Source: Mycobacterium marseillense (lineage in GTDB: Bacteria > Actinomycetota > Actinomycetes > Mycobacteriales > Mycobacteriaceae). From it: a stretch of 64,000 bases of DNA. Location: assembly GCF_010731675.1 (NCBI RefSeq), contig NZ_AP022584.1, positions 4,712,001 to 4,776,000 of the forward strand, in the 5' to 3' direction. Made by a program: the position numbers and the translations under genes. Below the pieces are notes generated by a model that saw nothing but the letters and a program-made list of their open reading frames with translations, ran no database searches and was not told where the DNA came from. This document shows, one piece after another, positions 54,779 through 62,974 of the stretch (its first letter is position 1; every line of letters starts with the position of its first letter).

Positions 54779-56314
54779 ATGTCGGCGATTCTTCGAAGTG
54801 TGTCGCTATCGATGGCGTCGGCGGCCGCTGTCGGATTCGTCCTTGTGGTGGGGCCCGCGCCTACTGCCCACGCCACGCCGTGCGGCGCCCCCGAAGCGAA
54901 CGTCGACCCTCCTGCCGCGCAGCCGGCCATGCCCGCGCCTCAGCCGGTCGTGCAGCCGCCAACCGGACGCAGGCCCACCCACACGAATGACCAGGCGCCG
55001 CTGCCGAGGCTGGGTCCGCTGATCTCCTCACTGCTCAAGCCGGCGACACCGGGGCAGCGCTACTCCGCGCCGGTGCATCCGCGGGCCGAGGGCCCGACGC
55101 CCGGGCCCGGCCCCTCCGCGCCGCTGCAACAGCAAGCCGAGGTGTTGCCGCCGGGACCCAACCCGCCCGCGCCGGCGGTTCCGCAACAGCCGAATGCCAA
55201 CCCGATGCGGCCCAACGCCGCCCCGATGCCCCAGCCGCAGCCCGAGCCGGGACCGCCGCCTCCGTCGATCGCGGGCGCGCCGACGTCCCTCGTCGACTGG
55301 GTGACCGGACCGGACGGACCCAACAAGACCCTGCAACGTTTCGGGATCTCCGGCACCGACCTCGGGATTGCCTGGGACAACGGCGATCCCGCCAACCGCC
55401 AGGTGCTGATGGCCTTCGGTGACACCTTCGGTTACTGCAAAGTGCACGGCCAGCAGTGGCGCTACAACACCCTGTTCCGCAGCAACGATCGCGACCTGTC
55501 CAAGGGAATCCACATCGCCGACGGCGTGCCGAACGACAGGTATTCCGGCTCACCGGTATGGGCGCCCGGACTTTCCAAACAGGTCGTCAACACCATCCAC
55601 AAGGCCGCGCACGAGACGGGAATCATTCCGACCGGGGCGATGTCGATGGGCAGAACCCAGTACATGAGCTACATGTCCATCCGCCAGTGGGGCCGTGACG
55701 GCGAATGGAGCACGAACTACTCGGCAATCGCGCGGTCCAACGACAACGGCCAGAACTGGGGGATCTTCCCCACCACGATCCGGACCGCGTCCGCGGATGC
55801 CATTCCGGGAGCCGGGTTTACGCCCGGAAATGAAAATTTCCAGATGGGCGCGTTCTTGAAGGGCAAGGACGGTTACGTCTACCAGTTCGGCACGCCGTCG
55901 GGTCGCGGCGGCGCGGCGTTCCTGTCGCGCGTTCCACCAAATCAATTGCCCGACCTGACCAAGTACCAATACTGGAACGGCGACGAGGGCGGTCGATGGG
56001 TCGCGAACAATCCCGGTGCGGCGACGCCGATCTTCCCGGCGCCGGTGGGCGAGATGTCGGCCCAGTACAACAGTTATCTCAAGCAGTACCTGGTGCTCTA
56101 CACCGACGGCGGCAGCAACGACGTCATCGCGCGGACCGCGCCGGCGCCGCAGGGGCCATGGAGTCCCCCGCAGCCACTGGTGTCCGCATTCCAAATGCCC
56201 GGCGGCATCTATGCGCCGATGATCCATCCCTGGTCGTCGGGACGGGACCTGTACTTCAACCTGTCGCTGTGGTCGGCATACGACGTGATGCTGATGCACA
56301 CCGTGTTGCCGTAA
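54779..56314 (+). CDS. Secreted DUF4185 protein, putative endo-D-arabinanase
   Basis: A 511-residue secreted protein: signal peptide to about residue 32 (VGPAPTAHA), a Pro-rich linker (~35-160), then a DUF4185 beta-propeller domain (~165-511). Domain marks are GISGTDLGIAWDNGD, LMAFGDTFGYC, GSPVWAPG, YSAIARSNDNGQNW and GGIYAPMIHPWS. DUF4185 members, including mycobacterial ones, have been reported as endo-D-arabinanases (GH183) acting on arabinogalactan/lipoarabinomannan, so this one may remodel the cell wall. It resembles Rv1754c/Rv3707c rather than anything at this position in H37Rv. Confidence 0.88.
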   Translation: MSAILRSVSLSMASAAAVGFVLVVGPAPTAHATPCGAPEANVDPPAAQPAMPAPQPVVQPPTGRRPTHTNDQAPLPRLGPLISSLLKPATPGQRYSAPVHPRAEGPTPGPGPSAPLQQQAEVLPPGPNPPAPAVPQQPNANPMRPNAAPMPQPQPEPGPPPPSIAGAPTSLVDWVTGPDGPNKTLQRFGISGTDLGIAWDNGDPANRQVLMAFGDTFGYCKVHGQQWRYNTLFRSNDRDLSKGIHIADGVPNDRYSGSPVWAPGLSKQVVNTIHKAAHETGIIPTGAMSMGRTQYMSYMSIRQWGRDGEWSTNYSAIARSNDNGQNWGIFPTTIRTASADAIPGAGFTPGNENFQMGAFLKGKDGYVYQFGTPSGRGGAAFLSRVPPNQLPDLTKYQYWNGDEGGRWVANNPGAATPIFPAPVGEMSAQYNSYLKQYLVLYTDGGSNDVIARTAPAPQGPWSPPQPLVSAFQMPGGIYAPMIHPWSSGRDLYFNLSLWSAYDVMLMHTVLP

Positions 56315-56358
56315 AAACGTCGCCGTCGAATATACGATGGTCTAGTGAGAGGAGGGCG

Positions 56359-56742
56359 ATGATGATCGCCTTGGAGTATCACGACAACTGTTGCGGTCTT
56401 GCCGATCCGCTCACTCCTCTCGCCGCGGCCGCGTTGCCCGACGACGTGCCCGTTTCATCCGCGGGCGAACTGCGGAAAAACGGCGACGGCGCCGAAGGCC
56501 ACACGGTGTTCGACGGGCACCGCCCGGATTACTGGACCGTCGGCAGGCCGGGGCTCCGCGACATCGAGGTTTGCATCGAGAGCGCCCGCGCGGACGGCGC
56601 CATCAGCCTGGGCCTGGTGGTCAACGGTTTGGATTGCAGCGGACTCCCCATTGACCAGGCGCTTTCGCTCGCAGACGCCCGGGGGGATGCGGGCGTCTGC
56701 GGCGTTAGCTGCCGGGGAGGCGGGCACCTCAAAGCCAGTTAG
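56359..56742 (+). CDS. Hypothetical protein, 127 residues
   Basis: I do not recognise this protein. It starts with two adjacent ATGs (56359, 56362) behind a strong GAGAGGAGGGCG. It is acidic, has six cysteines (CC near residue 11, CIES, DCSG, CGVSC near the C-terminus) and a central HTVFDGHRPDYWTVGRPGLR. No signal peptide or membrane helix. It follows the DUF4185 gene by 44 bp and may share its transcript. Confidence 0.6.
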   Translation: MMIALEYHDNCCGLADPLTPLAAAALPDDVPVSSAGELRKNGDGAEGHTVFDGHRPDYWTVGRPGLRDIEVCIESARADGAISLGLVVNGLDCSGLPIDQALSLADARGDAGVCGVSCRGGGHLKAS

Positions 56743-56787
56743 TCAGCGGCTGAGGGGATTTCGCGGGGCGAGGTCACGCGGCATCGG

Positions 56788-57009
56788 CTACGGAGGCGGC
56801 GGGATCCACCGTTTGCCGTCCGTTGTCCATCCGCACGGCAGGTAGTTCCAGTGCGCCGGGGGTTGGGGATCGAAAGACAAACACTTCGGCGCGTAGAAAT
56901 CGGGCGCCGGAGAAGGCGGCGGTGGCGGCTGGTCCGTGGCGCGAGCGGTAGCCTCGCCGCTGAGCATCAAGGCCCCAACGGCCATCAGTGTCGCGACTAG
57001 CTTCCGCAT
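56788..57009 (-). CDS. Small secreted Pro-rich protein
   Basis: A 73-residue protein with an N-terminal signal peptide (KLVATLMAVGALMLSGEATA, cleavage near residue 25), a Pro stretch, and two cysteines in CLSFDPQPP and LPCGWTTDGKRW that could bond in the mature ~48-residue peptide. Function unknown; such short secreted proteins are common in mycobacteria. Converges with the 127-residue gene. The ribosome binding site is weak. Confidence 0.6.
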   Translation of the reverse strand: MRKLVATLMAVGALMLSGEATARATDQPPPPPSPAPDFYAPKCLSFDPQPPAHWNYLPCGWTTDGKRWIPPPP

Positions 57010-58016
57010 CGCAGGCCCGGCGAGTGTTATGCCCCAACGAAGCGACGGCCGCTACGTTTCTTCCCTTACACGCACGCTGTCGATGGTAGTCCGCATTCCC
57101 GCTCTTTGTGGGACTTGATCGCTTCGGGTTGAGCCGACCAAGCGGCGGCCGGGGACGCCGGTACGCCCGGCGACACTTGTGCGGGTTCATCCGTCGGCGA
57201 CCCGGCCAGATCCGGTTCTGGCAACCGGTGCGGAGCGATCCGGGCGAACCCGCGTCCGCGCAAGGTCCCACTTGCGGCACCGACCTAATCCCTGGACTAG
57301 CGTCACAAAAAATAAAGTACGATTGTGATCTGTACTCAGCTGGTTGGGAGAGGCTGTTGTGGCATAGGCGCCGCGCAAGTGTTGGCACTGCGATGAGGGT
57401 TCTCGATCGGGGCTCCTCTTTGTTGTCAGCGCTGAACACGTGTGGGATCACCTCCCGCGGCGGCGCACTTCACGCCCCTTCAAAAAATCGTCAGACGGCG
57501 CGGGTTCGGTCTTGCCTCGCAGCGCTCCCGGCTGAGCAAACACGTCAAGATAGCTGGCGCTCTATCGAAGTCATCGCCAATAGGCACAACCGCCGCGTCG
57601 AGTCCTATCTGCAGCGTCGGCGGCACCGCCCGTGGCGTAACCGGGGTTCCTAGCCTTCGAGTTGACCTTCATGTCGACGACGATCGGCGCTGCTTCGCCA
57701 CGCCGATGATGCACACCACAACGGTGAAAATGTTAGCCCACTAGCAAACTCGCACCGTGGCAACGTATCTGGTCGCGGCATCGGCACAATCATGTCGGCT
57801 CTGCTGTGGGATGCATGTGCCGGTCGTTGAATCACCCTGCGCTACAACTCTAACGGCATATCGCCGAGGCCGCAGCGGATCACCGCTCTGAAAATCCGGC
57901 CGAGTTGCCTACTGCAGGGCGCAATTTCAGAAGTTCGGTTTATCAAATCAATCAGGCGATGCGGCGGTCGACTCATGTTGCCCTGAGTATCGCGCACTGA
58001 GTTATGAGGTGTAGCA
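57010..58016. other. 1-kb region without a convincing gene
   Basis: Frames in this stretch are short and low in family-like features; none is supported. It is more AT-rich than its surroundings near 57300-57350, where AGTAC and GTACT flank a 10-nt GATTGTGATCT-like centre. It ends with the ppe promoter; GAGGTG lies six bases before ATG 58017. It may be decayed sequence at an insertion junction. Confidence 0.5.
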
Positions 58017-59249
58017 ATGGATTTCGGAGGGATGCCGCCGGAGGTCAACTCCGGTCGAATGTACTCTGGTCCCGGGGCGGGGCCGATGCTGGCGGCCGCG
58101 GCGGCGTGGGACGGGCTGGCCGCTCAGTTGCACTCCGCCGCAGCGTCTTACGAGTCGGTGATCTCGAACCTGACCGCCGGGTGGCGCGGTCCTTCGTCGA
58201 GCTTGATGGCGGCCGCGGCGGTGCCGTATGCGGCATGGATGAGTGCGACCGCCGCCCAGGCCGAGCAGACCGCCAACCAGGCGAGGGCGGCGGTAATCGC
58301 ATACGAGGCGGCGTTCCTCGCGACCGTGCCGCCACCGGTCATCGCGGCGAATCGAGCGCAGTTGATGGGGCTGATCGCCACCAACTTTCTGGGTCAGAAC
58401 ACCCCGGCGATCATGGCCACCGAGGCCCATTACGCCGAGATGTGGGCCCAGGATGCGGCGGCGATGTACGGCTACGCCGGTTCCTCGGCGACCGCCGCGC
58501 AGGTGACGCCATTCGCCCCGCCGCCACGGAGCACCAATCCGGCCGGAACCACGGGGCAGGCCGCCGCCGTCGCGCAGGCCACCGGCGGCTCGGTCGCGAC
58601 GAACACGGAATCGGTCCTGCCGCAACTGATGTCGGCCGTGCCGCAATCGCTGCAGACCCTGACCGCGCCTACCGCGGCTGCCGCCGCCGATCCACCGTCG
58701 CTGCTGTCAGCACTCGACTCGGCGCTCACGGGCCCGTTGGGCCCGGTGTCGCTGTTCGGCATCGGCGGCAGCCCGTATCTGCTGGGCGTCGAAAACTACC
58801 TGGTGCCCCAAAACGTGGCGAATGTGAACAGTGCCCGGCAGCGGCTGGACCGGGACTACTCGAAGCTGGACCTGCTGGGAATTGATTCGGGGGCGCGAGT
58901 AGTGAGCTCACCGGCGCCCACCGGGGCCGGAATGCCGACGGGCATCGGCCGCGCCGGCGTCGTCGGACGCCTGTCGGTGCCGCAGGGATGGGCGGCCGCC
59001 GCCCCGGCGATCCGGCCGGTCGCCACGGTGATTCCACAGACCGCGCTTGCCGGCGCTCCGGCGGCCCTCGCGGCCGATGGAGAGGGATCACTGTTCTCCA
59101 GCATGGCCGCGTCGGGTCTGGCCGGGCGTGCCATGGCCGCTACCGGCGGTGGCTCCGCTCGGGCAATGGGCATCGGTGGCGGCGCTTTCGGGCGCGCCGC
59201 GACCACGGCCACGATCATCGTCATCAACGCGGACGACCCGCAGGAATAG
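58017..59249 (+). CDS. PPE family protein (SVP subgroup)
   Basis: A 410-residue PPE protein. The ~180-residue PPE domain starts [18 protein letters not shown], with the WxG turn TAGWRGPSS near residue 56. The C-terminal half carries the SVP signature [14 protein letters not shown] near residue 318. PPE proteins are exported by type VII (ESX) systems as dimers with a PE protein and lie in or outside the outer membrane. No PE gene is adjacent, so a partner must be elsewhere. It is followed by a close paralogue. Confidence 0.92.
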   Translation: MDFGGMPPEVNSGRMYSGPGAGPMLAAAAAWDGLAAQLHSAAASYESVISNLTAGWRGPSSSLMAAAAVPYAAWMSATAAQAEQTANQARAAVIAYEAAFLATVPPPVIAANRAQLMGLIATNFLGQNTPAIMATEAHYAEMWAQDAAAMYGYAGSSATAAQVTPFAPPPRSTNPAGTTGQAAAVAQATGGSVATNTESVLPQLMSAVPQSLQTLTAPTAAAAADPPSLLSALDSALTGPLGPVSLFGIGGSPYLLGVENYLVPQNVANVNSARQRLDRDYSKLDLLGIDSGARVVSSPAPTGAGMPTGIGRAGVVGRLSVPQGWAAAAPAIRPVATVIPQTALAGAPAALAADGEGSLFSSMAASGLAGRAMAATGGGSARAMGIGGGAFGRAATTATIIVINADDPQE

Positions 59250-59293
59250 CCGCGTTCGCCCCAGACCGTTCATCGCGAAAACAAGGAGCAACA

Positions 59294-60670
59294 ATGGATT
59301 TCGGAGCATTGCCGCCGGAGGTCAACTCCGGTCGGATGTACACAGGAGAAGGCGCAGGCTCACTGCTGGCCGCAGCGTCGGCATGGGATGGGCTGGCCGC
59401 CCAGCTGCACTCCGCGGCGACGTCGTATGAGTCAGTGATCTCGAACTTGACCAGCGGTTGGCAGGGCCCGTCCTCGCTGACCATGGCGGGCGCGGCCGCG
59501 CCATATGCGGCGTGGATGAGCGCGACCGCCGCGCAAGCCGAACAGGCCGCCTCGCGAGCCAGAGCGGCGGCCGCGGCGTACGAGGCCGCGTTCACGGCGA
59601 CGGTGCCCCCGGTGGCGATCGCGGAAAACCGCGGCCGACTGGCGTCGCTGGTGGCGACGAACGTCCTTGGGCAGAACACCGCCGCGATCGCGGCCACCGA
59701 AGCGGAGTACGGGCAGATGTGGGCGCAAGACGCCGCCGTGATGTACGGCTACGCCGGATCTTCGGCGATCGCCGCGCAGATGGAGCCCTTCAACGCGCCA
59801 CCGCAAACCACCAACCCGAGCGGGGCCGCCGGCCAATCAGGCGCGGTCGCCCAAGCCGTCGGCGCGGCGCCCGCCAACGCGCAGTCGGCGTTGTCGCAGC
59901 TGATGTCGTCGACCCCGCGAACCCTGCAAAGCTTCGCCGCCCCCTCCGCTTTGTCGGCGGCGGATCCGTCGTCGTTGGCGACGTGGTTGAACAACCTGAA
60001 TTCCACGCCGTTGGCGAAGATCGCCGCGAACATCGAGTTCGTCACCAAAGCGATCCGCCCGGTCAACGACACGTTGCTGAGCCTCAGCTTGGGCCTGGTG
60101 GTAACGGCACGGACCTGGAGCGACACGGCGGTCGAACTCGAGGGGCCGCTGTTCGCGGCGCTGGGTTCGAGCACGCAGGCGGTGGGAGCCGCCGGGGCGT
60201 CTGCGGTGACCGCGGGCGTCGGTAATGCGGGGCTGGCGGGGGCGCTATCAGTGCCGCCGAGTTGGGCGGTGGCCAGCCCCGGGGTCAAGCTGGCCGCCAC
60301 CGTGTTGGAGTGCACCAGCGCGGGTGCCGCGCCGACGGCCGCGGCCGGCGCGGGTTCGCTCGGGCAGATGGCCTTGGCGGGCCTGGCCGGAGGAGCGCTG
60401 GGTGGTGCGGTGCCCCGCGCGGTCACCGGAAGTGCCGCCCGGGGGTTGGGTCGGCGCTCGTCGGAGAACGACGCCAAGACCCCCGACAAACTGAAGACCG
60501 TCCTGGCGGAACTGCAGGAGGCGCCGGAGTCGGTCCAGCACTGGCACACCGACAAGGCGCACCTGGAAAGCCTTTTGGATCAGCTGTCCAAGAAGCCGGG
60601 CGTCCACGCCGTGCACTTGTCTTCTGCCGACAAGTCCAAGGTGACCCCGCCACGGGCTACGTGGGGATAG
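59294..60670 (+). CDS. PPE family protein (SVP subgroup) with C-terminal extension
   Basis: A 458-residue PPE protein, paralogous to the upstream one through the PPE domain ([18 protein letters not shown]; WxG in TSGWQGPSS). The SVP motif is [14 protein letters not shown] near residue 316. Residues ~390-458 form a charged, apparently folded tail ([40 protein letters not shown]), unlike ordinary SVP proteins, which end shortly after the motif. AAGGAGCAACA precedes ATG 59294. It lies 44 bp after the first PPE gene, so they are cotranscribed. Confidence 0.92.
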   Translation: MDFGALPPEVNSGRMYTGEGAGSLLAAASAWDGLAAQLHSAATSYESVISNLTSGWQGPSSLTMAGAAAPYAAWMSATAAQAEQAASRARAAAAAYEAAFTATVPPVAIAENRGRLASLVATNVLGQNTAAIAATEAEYGQMWAQDAAVMYGYAGSSAIAAQMEPFNAPPQTTNPSGAAGQSGAVAQAVGAAPANAQSALSQLMSSTPRTLQSFAAPSALSAADPSSLATWLNNLNSTPLAKIAANIEFVTKAIRPVNDTLLSLSLGLVVTARTWSDTAVELEGPLFAALGSSTQAVGAAGASAVTAGVGNAGLAGALSVPPSWAVASPGVKLAATVLECTSAGAAPTAAAGAGSLGQMALAGLAGGALGGAVPRAVTGSAARGLGRRSSENDAKTPDKLKTVLAELQEAPESVQHWHTDKAHLESLLDQLSKKPGVHAVHLSSADKSKVTPPRATWG

Positions 60671-60749
60671 GGGAGCGAAGTCAGAACCGATCGCCTAACG
60701 TCCGGGTGACGCACTATGACCTGCACCGGTGCGCAGGGCTCCTCAAGCT

Positions 60750-61172
60750 TTAGCCTTGTGTATCAGCAGATTTGGTCGTGACTCGATTCATGACGATGGT
60801 TATCACCGCGAGCAATATCGCGTAGGAGAGGATGTAGAAAGGGATCAGAATCCAGATCGACATGCTATGGAAGATCAGCTTCGTCAGGGCCTTCAGGCCG
60901 TCGTCGATGAAGCCCGAAATGACAAGTGCGATAAGGAAAGCCATGTATACGCGCTCACGTTTGGGGGCTACCTTCCCGCGAGTTCTCTGCACGAGATACC
61001 AGGCCACAATCAGGACTACGAGCACAGCCATGATCGTGAAGCCGATGACGATCCATAGCGGCAGGTCGTTGCGGGTGTTCAAGCCGCTAGAGTTGAACAA
61101 CAAATCGGTTCCGACCATCAAGGCGACGTAAACCGGTAACAGCAGCACCGCCTTGCGCATATCAATAATCAT
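60750..61172 (-). CDS. Four-helix membrane protein, putative immunity protein
   Basis: A 140-residue polytopic membrane protein with helices at about residues 6-24, 45-68, 84-100 and 110-134, and a basic cytoplasmic loop (RTRGKVAPKRER). No recognised family. It starts at ATG 61172, behind GCGGAG, 11 bp after the stop of the type VII effector-like gene. Position as last gene after a glycine-zipper protein, and codon use less GC-rich than the backbone, suggest an immunity protein for a membrane-active toxin. That is inference. Confidence 0.75.
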   Translation of the reverse strand: MIIDMRKAVLLLPVYVALMVGTDLLFNSSGLNTRNDLPLWIVIGFTIMAVLVVLIVAWYLVQRTRGKVAPKRERVYMAFLIALVISGFIDDGLKALTKLIFHSMSIWILIPFYILSYAILLAVITIVMNRVTTKSADTQG

Positions 61173-61183
61173 TGAAACTCCGC

Positions 61184-62275
61184 TTATTTGGCACAGTCCC
61201 ACGCTCCCTTGACGCCGGCTTTGACCGGGGCCTCAAGCAGTCCCTTCGCGAATCCGCCAACAAAACCAAGAACGCCTCCGCCGAGAGCGCCGGGAATTGC
61301 ACCGGCACCTAATGCTTCGGGTGTGACCGCGGCACCTCCGACAGCGCCTCCAATGACTCCCTTGATGGCCGTTTTGATCCCACTCTCGAATCCGCTCTTG
61401 ATCATATCTTTGCCGACATTGGCCTTGACCTCTTGTCCGACACACTGTCCGAAGCTTGGTCCGGCCGGGGCAGGTGGCGCGGGTGCGGGCACAGGGGGCG
61501 CAGTCGGCGGCGGGGTCTTCGGTGCAGCGGCGGCCACTTGTGGCGGCACGGGGAACGGGCCTATCTGCGGCTGTCCTTGTGATGGGGTCGGTTGCGGCAT
61601 CGGTGGCGCAGGTCCAGCGCCACCGTCCTGCTTGAAATCAACCAGCTGAACTCCACCGCGCTGACCATTGGCAGCAGGGGTTACATGTCCGTTCCGGTCC
61701 CCTTTAGAGGAGCCCTGGCCATTCTGGCCGCCATTTGTTGCGGAGTACTGTCCACCATTCGGATTCTTGAACCCACCGTCCACGACACTATCGGCGACAG
61801 CGGTGAGTTGGCCTGCGACCTTGACCTCTACCCCTTCGAGTTGTCCAGCGCGAGACCAGATTTCGCTTGCCATTCTTTCCGCTAGCGCTTGGCGAGCGGC
61901 CCGCTCGGCGGGCGTACCGCCATTCTCCGTGTACGAGACTGACAGGTCTTCCCCGACCGTAAACCCTGCGTTCTCCGCGTCCTCGACGGCGTACATGACA
62001 CGCCTTTGGGCTGCGCTGATGTCACTCGCGCCGTTACGCGCTACCCCCGCCGCCTGACGCAACTGATCGGCCTTGCCGTTAACGACGGGCAGATCGGTAC
62101 TCGTCCGCTGCCGCAGCGCATCGCCCCCCGCGCCTTGCCACGCCACGGCGTAGGACTGGTTGCGCATGGTCAAGAAAACGTCTTCCCACTCATCGGCGGT
62201 CTTCGTCCAATAGCTCGCCGCGTTAGTCAGGTGCTCGGTGCTCCATGCACGGATTTGCGAAAGGGTGGCGGGCAT
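61184..62275 (-). CDS. Putative type VII secretion effector with glycine-zipper C-terminus
   Basis: A 363-residue modular protein. The first ~110 residues are helical with a WxG turn (Trp46-Gln-Gly48) and a YxxxD motif at the end of the next long helix (Tyr95-AVE-Asp99), the arrangement of ESX substrates. Residues ~165-210 are Gly/Asn-rich and ~220-275 are Pro-rich. The C-terminal domain (278-363) is bounded by Cys278 and Cys361 and holds a glycine zipper (GVIGGAVGGAAV, then GALGGGVLGFVGGFAKG), typical of pore-forming or membrane-inserting segments. The gene begins 2 bp after the small EspC-like gene. Function inferred. Confidence 0.78.
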   Translation of the reverse strand: MPATLSQIRAWSTEHLTNAASYWTKTADEWEDVFLTMRNQSYAVAWQGAGGDALRQRTSTDLPVVNGKADQLRQAAGVARNGASDISAAQRRVMYAVEDAENAGFTVGEDLSVSYTENGGTPAERAARQALAERMASEIWSRAGQLEGVEVKVAGQLTAVADSVVDGGFKNPNGGQYSATNGGQNGQGSSKGDRNGHVTPAANGQRGGVQLVDFKQDGGAGPAPPMPQPTPSQGQPQIGPFPVPPQVAAAAPKTPPPTAPPVPAPAPPAPAGPSFGQCVGQEVKANVGKDMIKSGFESGIKTAIKGVIGGAVGGAAVTPEALGAGAIPGALGGGVLGFVGGFAKGLLEAPVKAGVKGAWDCAK

Positions 62276-62277
62276 AG

Positions 62278-62574
62278 CTAGACCACCGTCACCGCCGCCA
62301 CAGAGGTCAACTCACCTGCCGAAGTGGCTTCTTGACGGCCGTAACCCGCGGCGGCCGAAGTGGCCCCGCCAGCCGTTGACCGAGTACGAGCGACCAACGC
62401 CGCCGCAGCAACGCCAATGGCCGCGTTGACACCGTTCACCGCCGCCCTAGTGGGTTGAAACGGTTGTCCCGGCGACGGCGGTGCTTGCCCAGTGAGTTGT
62501 GCACTGAGTCCCCGCCATTGGGTGGCTGTAGCTACCAGCTCATCGAGAGCGACACGCAATCCGTTCGACGCCAC
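62278..62574 (-). CDS. Small EspC-like type VII secretion protein, putative effector partner
   Basis: A 98-residue helical-hairpin protein. The start, LRVALDELVATATQWRGLSA, matches the DUF2580/EspC-like pattern of ESX-secreted proteins. A YxxxE motif (Tyr78-GRQ-Glu82) lies in the second helix region. GTG 62574 has AAGG nine bases upstream. Its stop is 2 bp before the effector-like gene, which argues for a co-secreted pair like EspC/EspA or a targeting partner of LXG toxins. Family placement is by eye. Confidence 0.72.
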   Translation of the reverse strand: MASNGLRVALDELVATATQWRGLSAQLTGQAPPSPGQPFQPTRAAVNGVNAAIGVAAAALVARTRSTAGGATSAAAGYGRQEATSAGELTSVAAVTVV

Positions 62575-62974
62575 GAGCCCGACCTTAGGGCGGCCGCGAT
62601 CCGGACGCTATTCACCTCGCCCTGGGAGCATTCGACAGTACGGGGAGGCCGATGCCTGTTTAGTCCGTTCCCGATGGGCAATTTTTGAGTAGCGAATCGC
62701 GCCATGTGCCGCATCGTCGCCGAATGGCTGCTGGCTAGTGGCTGGTGGTATAACGGCATCTGATGAGGAAAAGCCAGTGCCCCTGCAGGGTTCGAAGCTG
62801 CGCCACCGGCTTTTGCAGCCGATAACTGCCGCGAATTGCCACTAATTTTGGGTATAGTCTCGGACCGCTGCTTTCGCTTGTCATTCGACATCGCTGGTGT
62901 ACGTCGGTTTTCACCAATCATCACTCATCACGATGGATGAGTGATGAGTCGGCCATGGCGCCTGGGAGTGGTCA
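62575..62974. other. 400-bp intergenic region, promoter for the effector operon
   Basis: No supported gene. The 130-codon frame on the minus strand (62532-62924) runs into the EspC-like gene in another frame and has no family features. The region carries the effector-operon promoter on the minus strand and the terminator hairpin of the OLD-like gene. Confidence 0.55.
62918..62947 (-). terminator. Hairpin downstream of the OLD-family gene
   Basis: TCATCACTCATC (62918-62929) and GATGAGTGATGA (62936-62947) are a perfect 12-bp inverted repeat with a 6-nt loop, 27 bp past the OLD stop on the minus strand. No long T-run follows. Confidence 0.6.

Noticed and set aside
57442..57744. 100-codon plus-strand frame in the empty kilobase before the PPE genes
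   Set aside because: No recognisable motif, mediocre start, composition not gene-like; kept only as part of the non-coding region.
62532..62924. 130-codon minus-strand frame upstream of the effector module
   Set aside because: Runs into the EspC-like gene in a different frame and shows no family features; more likely promoter DNA.
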